NCBI GenBank assembly: GCA_964472715.1
Contig: CAYYMT010000001.1
Coordinates: forward strand, 23,711 to 87,710
DNA: 64,000 nucleotides
Origin: JAFGTP01 sp964472715
Lineage (GTDB): Bacteria > Fidelibacterota > UBA2242 > JAFGTP01
Reading direction: 5' to 3'
Shown: piece after piece, positions 44,919-53,514 of the stretch
Layout: each line of letters opens with the position of its first letter
Position numbering within the stretch: the first letter of the stretch is position 1
Made by a program: the position numbers and the translations under genes
Notes under the pieces: generated by a model
Database searches by the model: none
Told to the model about the DNA's origin: nothing
Seen by the model: only the letters and a program-made list of their open reading frames with translations

Positions 44919-46562
44919 TTATTTTTCCCTCTGTGTTATCCAAAGTCTAAATAACTGGGAAGCGTCATCCGGATTAGTTTTACAGAAATCACGGACTGCA
45001 TCTACCATTTTTTCTTTGGCTTTTAAGCGGGCTTTTGCTTCCGGACTTAAATGAGCGATGAATTGGTCTTCATCGATTTCAATCTCTTCTTCCCTTTCCT
45101 GAATTTTTTTCCTGGACTTCAGTTTTTTAACATCCTCACCTTCGCCTAATTGTCCCTGCCCATCTTCCCCGCCACCGGTGGCCAGCGCCAAACGCTGACC
45201 TGGTTCCGGCAGACCAAGCGCCTGAGCAGAACTTTTTGTTAACCGTCGAATAATAATGAAAGCGATGATTATGGTTAATACGATCACTCCCCTGGTTATC
45301 ATTGTGTTAATAAATTCTTTGCGCTCCATTTGTGCAAAATATTCCTGGTTTTCTTCAATTTCGCTGCGATCAAATTGTAGATTCCGTACTTCAATCAGAT
45401 CATCACGCTGTTGGTCAAACCCAACCGCGCCGCGCACCAAACCGGCAATAAAATCAAGTTCTTCCTGTGTACGGGGCTGGTATTCCCGGCTCACTTCACC
45501 TTCATCATTTTCAACCCTTGTAAAACGTCCGTTAACTAACACAGCAACACTAACTCTCTTCAGGTTACCGGTTCCACTGGAGAATCGTTCTTCGATCTGT
45601 GCGGTTTCATAATTAGTGATTATATTTTCTCTGCTAATATTTTCGTTCAGATTATCAGTCGTCGTATCCACATTAGTGCGGGTCTCGATTTGTGATTCTT
45701 CACTGATCACCGCTACATTTTCAGGATCAACCCGGCGGGCAGTGCGTTCGAGTCGATCCATATTTAATTCAGCGGACACCTGCACCACAGTATTGCCTTT
45801 GCCCACAATATTTTCCACAATTTTTTCAACCTTGTTCTGCAACTGGTTTTCAATACTGGACCGCAGTTCCCAATGGCTGCCGGCGCTGGTGATATTGGAC
45901 TCATCATTACCCTGGGAAAGCATATTGCCGTCATTATCAACAATGACCACATTTTCCCGTTCAATTCCCTTAACGCTGTTAGCCACCAGCATTTCGATGC
46001 CTTTAATTTGCGTATCTTTCAAATAGCGGCCCTCTTCCAGATAAAGGACCACCGAGGCGCTGCCATTTTTTTCTTCTTCAAATAGTTTTTCTTCCGGAAG
46101 TACCAGGTGAACCCGGGAATTTCGGACAACGGGAAATTCATTGATTGACTTTGCCAGCTCGCCTTCCAGTGCCCGCTTCATATTCAACTGCTGCATAAAG
46201 GATGTCATACCGATTCGCTGCTCATCAAAAACATCATAGCCTTTTTCGGTAATGTCGGCTGTAAGTCCTTTTTCCGCCAGATCAAGACGTACTTCCGAGA
46301 CATGCTTTGCCGGAATTTTAATTGTTTCACCGCCATGATCTAGTTTATATTTGATACTGCGGTCTCTTAATTCCGTCAATATTTTGCTGGCTTTGGCCGG
46401 GTCCAGATCTGAATAAAGCACCTGGTATTCCGGTCTGTTAGCCCAGAAAAAAAGCGTCACAACCGAACTGATAATCCCCAGAAATACTAACAGTATAAGG
46501 ATTCTCTGAACAGGTGTAAATCGTCTTAAAAATTGAATTATTTGTGCAAATACTTGGTCCAT
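44919..46562 (-). CDS. fliF: Flagellar MS-ring protein FliF
   Basis: 547 aa. Two membrane helices near residues 18-40 (RILILLVFLGIISSVVTLFFW) and 435-457 (MITRGVIVLTIIIAFIIIRRL). The ring-building motifs are YQVLYSDLDPAKASKILTELRDR and GLTADITEKGYDVFDEQRIGMTSFMQQLNMKRALEGELAKSI. The acidic C-terminus (LSPEAKARLKAKEKMVDAVRDFCKTNPDDASQLFRLWI) binds FliG. It is the first ring to assemble. Confidence 0.97.
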   Translation of the reverse strand: MDQVFAQIIQFLRRFTPVQRILILLVFLGIISSVVTLFFWANRPEYQVLYSDLDPAKASKILTELRDRSIKYKLDHGGETIKIPAKHVSEVRLDLAEKGLTADITEKGYDVFDEQRIGMTSFMQQLNMKRALEGELAKSINEFPVVRNSRVHLVLPEEKLFEEEKNGSASVVLYLEEGRYLKDTQIKGIEMLVANSVKGIERENVVIVDNDGNMLSQGNDESNITSAGSHWELRSSIENQLQNKVEKIVENIVGKGNTVVQVSAELNMDRLERTARRVDPENVAVISEESQIETRTNVDTTTDNLNENISRENIITNYETAQIEERFSSGTGNLKRVSVAVLVNGRFTRVENDEGEVSREYQPRTQEELDFIAGLVRGAVGFDQQRDDLIEVRNLQFDRSEIEENQEYFAQMERKEFINTMITRGVIVLTIIIAFIIIRRLTKSSAQALGLPEPGQRLALATGGGEDGQGQLGEGEDVKKLKSRKKIQEREEEIEIDEDQFIAHLSPEAKARLKAKEKMVDAVRDFCKTNPDDASQLFRLWITQREK

Positions 46563-46586
46563 GGTTTTCCGATTTTTTTATTTCAA

Positions 46587-46904
46587 TTAAACTTGCATTC
46601 TGTTGAGTTCATTATAAGCATCCACCAGCTTGTTTTTTATCTCAAGCATAAGTTGAAAACTGAGATTGGCTTCTTCCAGTTTCGTCATGGCATCTGCCAG
46701 GGTTTCAGATTCACCCAGGATAAAATTTTCAACGGACTGGGATGCCTCCTTTTGATCTTTATTTACGGCATCCAGAAAGTCCTTGATTGTATCGGAGAAA
46801 TTTAATTTTGAAGACCCTTCGCTTTTTTCGCCGGGTTTTGCATTCTGTGTATTTTCCACACCTGGAAGATTTCTGGATCGGATTATATCATTTATTGTAG
46901 CCAT
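46587..46904 (-). CDS. fliE: Flagellar hook-basal body protein FliE
   Basis: 105 aa. The C-terminal signature ADAMTKLEEANLSFQLMLEIKNKLVDAYNELNRMQV is typical. FliE joins the MS ring to the rod and is the first substrate of the export gate. It lies between the unknown 94-aa gene and fliF. Confidence 0.95.
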   Translation of the reverse strand: MATINDIIRSRNLPGVENTQNAKPGEKSEGSSKLNFSDTIKDFLDAVNKDQKEASQSVENFILGESETLADAMTKLEEANLSFQLMLEIKNKLVDAYNELNRMQV

Positions 46905-46909
46905 AAGAA

Positions 46910-47194
46910 TTAACCTCGTAAGTCCAGTAATTGACCTTTGTTAATTTGTTTGATATCATTGTGTCCGTATAATTTCATATCATCGGGCATTTGTGTGCCG
47001 AAAAACATGTGCAGGGTACTTTTTTCATTATTGGATAGCAATTTTGCTGTTTTATCTTTTCTTTCCTGCATAGCCGCCGGGTCCATCAACAGCTCGTTAT
47101 CATCATTAAAATTTTGATTGTTGACCTGACGTTCATTTTGGTCTTTATAAAAGTTGCCGGAAAGGTTGTTTTGTATGGATGATAAAATACTCAT
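46910..47194 (-). CDS. Unknown small protein within the flagellar operon
   Basis: 94 aa, not recognised. It is hydrophilic, without signal peptide or membrane helix, rich in Asn, Gln and Lys (SSIQNNLSGNFYKDQNERQVNNQNF), and ends with LYGHNDIKQINKGQLLDLRG. It is flanked by flgC (7 nt upstream) and fliE (5 nt downstream), so it is surely cotranscribed with proximal-rod genes. The unstructured, Asn-rich N-terminus would suit a type III export substrate or a rod-assembly adaptor, but no homology supports this. Base use matches its neighbours. Confidence 0.75.
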   Translation of the reverse strand: MSILSSIQNNLSGNFYKDQNERQVNNQNFNDDNELLMDPAAMQERKDKTAKLLSNNEKSTLHMFFGTQMPDDMKLYGHNDIKQINKGQLLDLRG

Positions 47195-47201
47195 AATTCA
47201 C

Positions 47202-47693
47202 CTATATCTTCAAGGTATCCTGGGCCATTTTTTTCCCAGCGTTCATTACGTTAATATTGGCTTCATAAGCCCGGCTGGCCGCCATCAGATCCACCATTTC
47301 TTCTACCATATTTATTTTTGGCATTCTGACATACCCATTTTCATCGGCTCTTGGATGGGCCGGATTATAAACAAGTTTTTCGTCGGCTATTTCCATAACT
47401 TCCAATATATCTTTGGATTTTCTTTTCTCGATTTCATCACTATCGGAAAAAGTGGACCGATGGCGGTTTTCATTTCCCTTTAATTGCAGATTCATCTGTG
47501 ATTCGAAATCCAGGTCGCGATTCGCTTTGGCATATTTGGACAAAACAACTTTTTTGTTGTAAACCCGACCGTTTTCATCGGGAGCGCGTTCGGCATTGGC
47601 AACATTCTCGGAAATTGTTTCCAATTTTTTCATCTCCGTGCGAAGTCCCCGCAATGTTGTCTGAAATGCTGAAAATATTCCTTCTACTGCCAT
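47202..47693 (-). CDS. flgC: Flagellar proximal rod protein FlgC
   Basis: 163 aa. FSAFQTTLRGLRTEMKKLETISENVANAERAPDENG is the N-terminal rod motif and YVRMPKINMVEEMVDLMAASRAYEANINVMNAGK the C-terminal one. A slightly longer middle segment than enteric FlgC. Starts one base after flgB. Confidence 0.96.
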   Translation of the reverse strand: MAVEGIFSAFQTTLRGLRTEMKKLETISENVANAERAPDENGRVYNKKVVLSKYAKANRDLDFESQMNLQLKGNENRHRSTFSDSDEIEKRKSKDILEVMEIADEKLVYNPAHPRADENGYVRMPKINMVEEMVDLMAASRAYEANINVMNAGKKMAQDTLKI

Positions 47694-47694
47694 T

Positions 47695-48072
47695 TTACAT
47701 CCGTCCTTTTATACTGAGTTCCATTTTTTTAAACCATCTTGACAATCGCTTTGTGGCAAATTCATTACGGATTTGGTTTTCCGCCAGGTCCGCCATTTCT
47801 TTGGTTACCTCAACTTTCTCTTTTCCCCGGTCTTCCGGAAATAAAGTTGCCTGATAATGGGGAGAGGTAATATGCTTTGTATTGGATTTTTTCAGTGCTG
47901 AATTTTCCTGAGCGATTTTCAATTCTTCAGAAAAATCGGTTTTGGTCCTTCTGTAATAGGGATCATTGACATTGGCAATATTCCTGGAGATTGCCTGATG
48001 TTGCTTATTATAAACGTCAACTGCATTTTTGACTAGTTTTTTTTGATTTGTTCCAAATATATCAAATTCCAT
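47695..48072 (-). CDS. flgB: Flagellar proximal rod protein FlgB
   Basis: 125 aa. Rod motif VYNKQHQAISRNIANVNDPYYRRTKTDF at the N-terminus and VEVTKEMADLAENQIRNEFATKRLSRWFKKMELSI at the C-terminus. First gene of the flgB-fliJ-motE unit. Its ribosome site (AGAGAAG) is weak. A sigma-54-like element lies 32-48 nt upstream of the ATG. Confidence 0.95.
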   Translation of the reverse strand: MEFDIFGTNQKKLVKNAVDVYNKQHQAISRNIANVNDPYYRRTKTDFSEELKIAQENSALKKSNTKHITSPHYQATLFPEDRGKEKVEVTKEMADLAENQIRNEFATKRLSRWFKKMELSIKGRM

Positions 48073-48103
48073 AGCACTTCTCTTTTTTTATTGGCTTTGA
48101 AAA

Positions 48104-48120
48104 TGTCAAGAGCTATGCCA
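48104..48120 (-). promoter_or_regulatory. Sigma-54-like promoter for the flgB unit
   Basis: TGGCATAGCTCTTGACA matches TGGCAC-N5-TTGC at the -24 element and TTG, but has A instead of C at the -12 position. Spacing between GG and the -13 G is the required 12 nt. The predicted start near 48094 leaves a 22-nt leader. The similar and better site before flgF strengthens this call. Confidence 0.5.
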
Positions 48121-48126
48121 AAAAAA

Positions 48127-48165
48127 ATTATCTCAATATATAAAAAATATACAAAATGAGATAAT
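48127..48165. promoter_or_regulatory. Inverted repeat upstream of the flgB promoter
   Basis: ATTATCTCA (48127-48135) and TGAGATAAT (48157-48165) are perfect 9-bp arms with a 21-nt spacer, centred two helical turns apart. It could be bound by an activator or repressor controlling the first flagellar unit. Confidence 0.5.
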
Positions 48166-48527
48166 CCTCTAGTATACATTCAGATAGAATAAATTATCAG
48201 GGATTATTTTTTTACCGGGAAAGACTACGGCAATATAAAATATAGAATAAATTCGCTGGAATTTTTTTCCAATTCAAATCAAAAACCGTATTTTTTACTG
48301 CCGGACACGCACTTTCCATTATCGGTTATTGAATAAATTTCTTTAATATTTTATTGTGACTTTATTGTTTTTTATCAAAAAATGAGATTTTTTATTGTAA
48401 TGTTAACTTTTTACCCGCTTTTATGAAAAATATTCCTGTTTACTGGAAAAATATTATGTCTCAATCTTACGTTTATTAAGTTTTCAACCTGCCAGACTAC
48501 TTTTTTTTTAAAATCTATTGTATTAAA

Positions 48528-48539
48528 TTGACCGGTCAA
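48528..48539. promoter_or_regulatory. TetR-like operator before the M3 peptidase gene
   Basis: TTGACCGGTCAA is a perfect 12-bp palindrome with the GACCGGTC core common in TetR-family operators, 27 nt before the chosen start. No TetR gene is seen in the window. Confidence 0.45.
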
Positions 48540-48565
48540 AAATTAAATTATGAAGGAGAATGAGA

Positions 48566-50662
48566 ATGAAGAATTTACCAATTTTATTGCTGTTAATCGT
48601 ATTGGTAGCAATATCCTGTACCAGGGAAACAAATCCCTTTTTCAGGGAATGGGATACCCCTTTTGGAATCCCCCCTTTTGAAGATATTGAAATTGCCCAT
48701 TACATGCCCGCTTTTGAAGAAGGGATCAAGCAGGAAAAAGCAGAAATCAAAGCCATTGTCAATAACCAGGAAGCGCCTACTTTTGACAACACTATTGTGG
48801 AACTTGAAAAGACCGGCCAGTTGCTGGACAAAGTTTCCGGTGTTTTTTATAATTTAAAGTCGGCCCATACCAATGATGCCATGAATGACCTGGCTAAAGA
48901 ACTGGCGCCCATGTTATCCAATCATAATGACGAAATCGCGCTGAATGATAAACTTTTTCAACGGATAAAAACCGTTTATGACAACCAGGACCAGGAAGAC
49001 CTGACTGCTGAGGAAAAAACAGTTCTTGAAAAATATTACAAAGATTTCGTTCGCGCCGGCGCTCTGCTTTCCGAAAAAAATAAAGAACGGATCAAAGAAA
49101 TCAACAGTCAATTAAGTTCATTAACACTCGAATTCGGGGACAATGTACTCAAGGAAGTTAATAATTTCGAACTGGTGATCCGGGATGAAAAAGACCTGGC
49201 CGGTTTACCGGAAAATGTCCGTACCCTTGGACGTGAAAATGCTGAAGAAAAAGGATATGAAGATGTCTGGGTTTACACTATTCAGCGAACCAGCCTCTAC
49301 CCTTTCCTGACCTATTCCGAACGACGTGACCTGCGTGAAAAATTATTCAAAGGGTATATCAATAAAGGTGACAACAACAACGAATATGACAACAAGGAAA
49401 ACATCAAAAAAATCCTTAAACTGCGTCTGGAAAAAGCAAATATGCTGGGTTATGATACCCATGCCGATTATGTGCTGGAAAAAACCATGGCCAAAACGCC
49501 GGAACGTGTCAATGACCTGCTGATGAAAATCTGGGACCCGGCCCTTGAAAAAGCAAAAGTAGAAGCTTATGACCTGCAAAAAATGATCGATGCCGAAGGT
49601 AAAGATTTTGATCTGAAACCCTGGGACTGGTGGTATTACGCGGAAAAACTGAAAAAAGAAAGATACGGACTGGAAGAAAGTATGCTGACACCTTATTTCC
49701 AGATGGAAAATGTCCGACAGGGAGCTTTTGACCTGGCCACAAAACTCTGGGGAATAAAATTCAAAAAAATCGAAGATGTTGTCCTCTATCATGAAGATGT
49801 CGAAGCCTTTGAAGTGATTGACAAGGACGGCAGCCATATTGGTGTTTTTATGACCGATTATTATCCCCGCGCCAGTAAACGTGGCGGCGCCTGGATGAAC
49901 AGCTGGCGAAAACAGCATAACATTGATGGCAATTCGGTAAGACCGATCGTATATAATGTAGGTAACTTTGCGAAACCCAGTGGTGATGATCCGTCATTAT
50001 TAAGTTTTGACCAGGTGATGACGCTTTTTCATGAATTTGGCCACGGGTTGCACGGATTATTAACAGATTGTCATTATCCACGTGTATCAGGTACAAGTGT
50101 ACCCCGAGATTTTGTGGAACTCCCGTCACAGATTATGGAAAACTGGGCCGGCGATCCGGAATACATCAAAGAATATGCAAAACACTATAAAACCGGCGAA
50201 CCGATTCCCGATGAATTGATTGAAAAAATCAAAGAAGTCGGTACCTTTAACCAGGGATTTGCAACCGTCGAATACACAGCCGCCGCCCTGTTGGATATGG
50301 CTTATCATACAAAAACCGACTATACCGCTCTGGATGTCAATGAATTTGAAAATAAAACACTGGATGAACTGGGACTGATCCCGGAAATCGTGGTCCGCTA
50401 CAGAAGCACTTATTTCAACCACATTTTTGCCGGTGGTTATTCTTCCGGATATTATTCATACATCTGGGCCGGTGTTTTGGATACCGATGGCTATCAGGCC
50501 TTTAAAGAGACCGGTAATATCTTTGACCAGGAAACAGCCCGCAGTTACCGGGAAAATATCCTTGAAAAAGGCGGATCCGAAGATGCAATGGAAATGTATA
50601 TTAAATTCCGCGGCAGAGAACCAAAACCCGACGCTTTACTGGAAAAACGCGGATTAAAATAA
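48566..50662 (+). CDS. dcp: M3 family oligopeptidase (Dcp-like) lipoprotein
   Basis: About 698 aa. A lipoprotein signal (ILLLLIVLVAISC) is followed by the long helical M3 fold. The zinc site is FHEFGHGLHGLL (His489, Glu490, His493 from the chosen start) with the third ligand Glu518 in FVELPSQ. The C-terminal Tyr-rich GGYSSGYYSYIWAG contacts substrate. It releases dipeptides from peptide C-termini, or cleaves short oligopeptides, in the periplasm or at the outer membrane. ATG 48566 is chosen because AAGGAG is 7 nt upstream; ATG 48560 is too close to it. A terminator follows, and a TetR-type palindrome precedes it. Confidence 0.94.
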   Translation: MKNLPILLLLIVLVAISCTRETNPFFREWDTPFGIPPFEDIEIAHYMPAFEEGIKQEKAEIKAIVNNQEAPTFDNTIVELEKTGQLLDKVSGVFYNLKSAHTNDAMNDLAKELAPMLSNHNDEIALNDKLFQRIKTVYDNQDQEDLTAEEKTVLEKYYKDFVRAGALLSEKNKERIKEINSQLSSLTLEFGDNVLKEVNNFELVIRDEKDLAGLPENVRTLGRENAEEKGYEDVWVYTIQRTSLYPFLTYSERRDLREKLFKGYINKGDNNNEYDNKENIKKILKLRLEKANMLGYDTHADYVLEKTMAKTPERVNDLLMKIWDPALEKAKVEAYDLQKMIDAEGKDFDLKPWDWWYYAEKLKKERYGLEESMLTPYFQMENVRQGAFDLATKLWGIKFKKIEDVVLYHEDVEAFEVIDKDGSHIGVFMTDYYPRASKRGGAWMNSWRKQHNIDGNSVRPIVYNVGNFAKPSGDDPSLLSFDQVMTLFHEFGHGLHGLLTDCHYPRVSGTSVPRDFVELPSQIMENWAGDPEYIKEYAKHYKTGEPIPDELIEKIKEVGTFNQGFATVEYTAAALLDMAYHTKTDYTALDVNEFENKTLDELGLIPEIVVRYRSTYFNHIFAGGYSSGYYSYIWAGVLDTDGYQAFKETGNIFDQETARSYRENILEKGGSEDAMEMYIKFRGREPKPDALLEKRGLK

Positions 50663-50681
50663 TAAAAATATATTTATAAAA

Positions 50682-50714
50682 ATAAAAGGGCTGTTCATAA
50701 AACAGCCCTTTTAT
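50682..50714. terminator. Bidirectional terminator between the M3 peptidase and ROK genes
   Basis: ATAAAAGGGCTGTT (50682-50695) pairs perfectly with AACAGCCCTTTTAT (50701-50714) around CATAA. Both strands have flanking T-tracts (TTTTTTA after it on plus; TTTATAAATA on minus), and the genes converge. Confidence 0.93.
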
Positions 50715-50745
50715 TTTTTATTTTCCACTAGGAAAAAAATCGTTA

Positions 50746-51852
50746 TTATTTACCGATCTGTTGCAGCGCAAAGGCATAAGCGCCGATGCTGATGGCTTCC
50801 GATGTACCAATTTTTGAAACGCCGACACCAATTCGCATCATCGGATCATAAGTGATTTTTTTATGGGAAAATGGCACGGCTATCTCTTTTTTCTCCCCTT
50901 TTAAGAAGGATTGTAATTCTTCAGGGTCATCGGTGTTAAAAGCTTTTACCGCCATACGCGGAAAACTGCTTCCGTCAAAATCCTGAAAATTGCTGTTCAT
51001 TTCTTTAATCACATCCGGCATAAAAATATCCCTGGCCCCGGAAAGTCCACCGCCAAATACAACCAGTCCGTCAATCAATGTGGCAACATTAGCCGCCGCG
51101 TCACCGATGGCTTCCGCCATATGTTGAAAGGCGCGGACAGCAGCTGCTTGGTTGCCGGATTGTTTTCTTGTGGCTATTTCATAAATATCTTTGGGTTGCG
51201 GCACCTCATTCATATCCAATTCCGCATTTTTTGCATATTCCCGTCTGATTGCCCGAATTGAAGCAGAGGCCTCGGCATTAATATTTTTGAAAAACTTATT
51301 TCTCAGCAACCAGACTTCACCGGCATTGGAATTGTCACCAATGATCAACTGGTTGTTGATCACAATTCCGGCTCCAAAACCGGTACCTAGGGTAAACCCG
51401 ACCAAATTTTTAAACCGGCGCGGACTGCGGCTATCAGCCAGTTTTTGATTGATTTCCGGTAAATAGCCGGCAATGGCTTCGCCGTATGCATAAAGATTGC
51501 CGTCATTATTAATATAAACCGGAATATTGAACTTTTCTTCCAGCATCGGGCCCAGTGCCACTCCGCCTTTAAATGCCGGTAAATTAGCAAGCTCTGCAAT
51601 AATGCCGGTTTTGTAGTCTGCCGGTCCCGGAAAGGCAAAACTGATAGCCACCGGTTTCGCTTTGCCCAATTGTTTCTTTACATCATTAAAACCCTTGATA
51701 ATATTTTTCAGGCAAGGTTCCAGTTCGTCAGCCATGGCGGGAGTTCTGATGGGTTCAATGATCATTTTATTGCGCTGCATGGCGGAAAACACAAAATTTG
51801 TTCCTCCGGCATCCAGTGTCATAACAATTCTATCGTCATTTTCAAAATTCAT
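50746..51852 (-). CDS. ROK family sugar kinase
   Basis: 368 aa. ATP site TLDAGGTNFVFSAM, substrate and catalytic Asp in YINNDGNLYAYGEA, GFTLGTGFGAGIVI, and VVFGGGLSGARDIF are ROK signatures. The usual ROK zinc motif (CxCGxxGCxE) is absent and the protein has only one Cys (in PCLKN), so it belongs to a zinc-independent branch. It presumably phosphorylates a hexose, perhaps glucose or fructose, brought in by the permease gene with which it overlaps by 4 nt. Confidence 0.85.
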   Translation of the reverse strand: MNFENDDRIVMTLDAGGTNFVFSAMQRNKMIIEPIRTPAMADELEPCLKNIIKGFNDVKKQLGKAKPVAISFAFPGPADYKTGIIAELANLPAFKGGVALGPMLEEKFNIPVYINNDGNLYAYGEAIAGYLPEINQKLADSRSPRRFKNLVGFTLGTGFGAGIVINNQLIIGDNSNAGEVWLLRNKFFKNINAEASASIRAIRREYAKNAELDMNEVPQPKDIYEIATRKQSGNQAAAVRAFQHMAEAIGDAAANVATLIDGLVVFGGGLSGARDIFMPDVIKEMNSNFQDFDGSSFPRMAVKAFNTDDPEELQSFLKGEKKEIAVPFSHKKITYDPMMRIGVGVSKIGTSEAISIGAYAFALQQIGK

Positions 51853-53006
51853 GATATATTCTTTTCACTGCTAAAGTTTTTGAAAGAGAGCAATGCGATG
51901 TAAACCAGCGCCGCCAGGGGTACCAGAAAACCAATGGAAATAGTGGTCAAATCCTGCAGAAATCCCATTAATAAAGGCACAAAAGCACCGCCCACAATAG
52001 CGGTCACCATTAATCCGGATAGCTCATTGGTCTTTTCCGGAAGACGTTCAATTGTAATGGAAAAGATTAAAGGAAAAATATTGGCAAATCCCAGCCCGAT
52101 AATGATAACACTTAAGATTGCGATACCCTGGTTGCCCAGAAACAGCCCGAGTATTCCGAAAATTGACAGCAAACTGGTGATCATAAAAAACTTCTCAGGC
52201 TTTAGCCAGTTCAGGATCATGCCGCCCAGGAAACGGCCAATCATCAAAGTCGTGAAAAACAGACCAGTGCCAAGCACACCAAATTTCACAATATCAATGC
52301 CAAAATTATATTCCAGATACAGCGGAATGCCGGAACTCATACATACTTCAGCGCCGACATAGAGGAAAATTCCGGCCACCATCATCAGAACATATTTATC
52401 GGAAAGAAGGAGTAAACTGGATTTCAGAGTTGTCGGTTCACGATGGGCTTCTTTTTCTTCCTCAATATTGGTAACAGCCAGCATTAACAGGGTCACCAGC
52501 AATCCCACACTGAAGACAGGAAAAATAACTTTCCAGTCAGCGCCAAACCAGGCTGCAGCCAAAGGCGGAATAACCGGGCCGGCCAGAGAACCAATGGCTT
52601 TCACAAATTGCCCGATGGAAAGATTTCTGGAATATTTACCTTCCCGGGATACATCGCGCATAATCGGATTGCCGGCAACCTGCAATATAGTCGCCCCTCC
52701 CCCAAGCATTAAAATTGTCAGTAGAAAAAGGGGAAAAGTATTCAAGTTGAATAAAGGCAAAATCATACCCGCCAGCGCGATCAGCAGGCCCAGCATCAGG
52801 GTGAATTTTTTTCCTTTCCGATCCTGAAAAATTCCCATCGGCACTGAGAGTAAACCAAACATAATAAACCCCATGAATGGAATGACCATAGCCATAAAAT
52901 TACTCAGATTGAATTCTGTTTTTGCTAATCCCACAAAGGGACCCACCGCATCACCAAAGCCCATACATAGAAAGGCCAATAAAATCGGCACAACTTTTTT
53001 ATTCAT
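51849..53006 (-). CDS. MFS sugar permease (FucP/NagP type)
   Basis: 385 aa, 12 predicted helices. It starts FLCMGFGDAVGPFVGLAK and carries GGGATILQVAGNPIMRDV, the loop region typical of FucP/glucose-galactose and NagP permeases (LQVxxNP). It imports a hexose or amino-hexose with protons; GlcNAc, glucose and fucose are all possible. First gene of the pair with the ROK kinase. AAAAGGAG lies 6 nt before the ATG, and a good sigma-70 promoter is upstream. Confidence 0.87.
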   Translation of the reverse strand: MNKKVVPILLAFLCMGFGDAVGPFVGLAKTEFNLSNFMAMVIPFMGFIMFGLLSVPMGIFQDRKGKKFTLMLGLLIALAGMILPLFNLNTFPLFLLTILMLGGGATILQVAGNPIMRDVSREGKYSRNLSIGQFVKAIGSLAGPVIPPLAAAWFGADWKVIFPVFSVGLLVTLLMLAVTNIEEEKEAHREPTTLKSSLLLLSDKYVLMMVAGIFLYVGAEVCMSSGIPLYLEYNFGIDIVKFGVLGTGLFFTTLMIGRFLGGMILNWLKPEKFFMITSLLSIFGILGLFLGNQGIAILSVIIIGLGFANIFPLIFSITIERLPEKTNELSGLMVTAIVGGAFVPLLMGFLQDLTTISIGFLVPLAALVYIALLSFKNFSSEKNIS

Positions 53007-53064
53007 TCAATTCTCCTTTTTTAGCGATTAATTTTGCACTAATTTATATTTTTATGAATAGTTC

Positions 53065-53076
53065 CATAACGTTACG
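53065..53076. promoter_or_regulatory. Possible LacI-type operator at the permease promoter
   Basis: CATAACGTTACG is a near palindrome with a central CG, directly downstream of the -10 box and about at the transcription start of the permease-kinase operon. Flanks are less symmetric, so the call is tentative. Confidence 0.35.
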
Positions 53077-53080
53077 CACT

Positions 53081-53110
53081 GTTATATGAAATATAAAGAC
53101 TAAGTGTCAA
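53081..53110 (-). promoter_or_regulatory. Sigma-70 promoter for the permease-ROK operon
   Basis: TTGACA (53110-53105), an 18-nt spacer and TATAAC (53086-53081) on the minus strand. The -35 is perfect and the -10 has one mismatch. The rest of the 53007-53514 gap shows nothing further that I can identify. Confidence 0.6.
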
Positions 53111-53514
53111 CTTATGCAAAGATTTTCTTTTATAATCTGGTTCCCAAAACAATTATTATTTTACAATAAATGGAAATTTTTTCCTCATAATTAATAAACA
53201 ATTTAATTTAAAGGAAAATAATCCGGGTTTCTTTCCGGGATAATAGCAAATATTTTATGTACTTTGTTATTATTGAAAAGATAATACAAAAACCCGTTAT
53301 TTTATGTCATTTTTCTGAGGGAACAATTAGATTACAGAGGATCAATTATTTCGCAAAGCTGATAAATTTTCAGGTGCGCAGCAAAAAACATTTAACATCT
53401 GTTATCAATTGGCAGGCTTTATGATAGTAGAAAAATTCTGACATATAGTTAATTAATTTTAAAGTTTGCGACCTATAATATTTATTAAGTATTGACTATA
53501 AGAATCTTGAGGGT

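Noticed and set aside
48081..48109. TTGACA as a sigma-70 -35 box for flgB
   Set aside because: The -10 position (AAAAGA) is poor and the start would fall next to the ribosome site; the same bases fit a sigma-54 element better.
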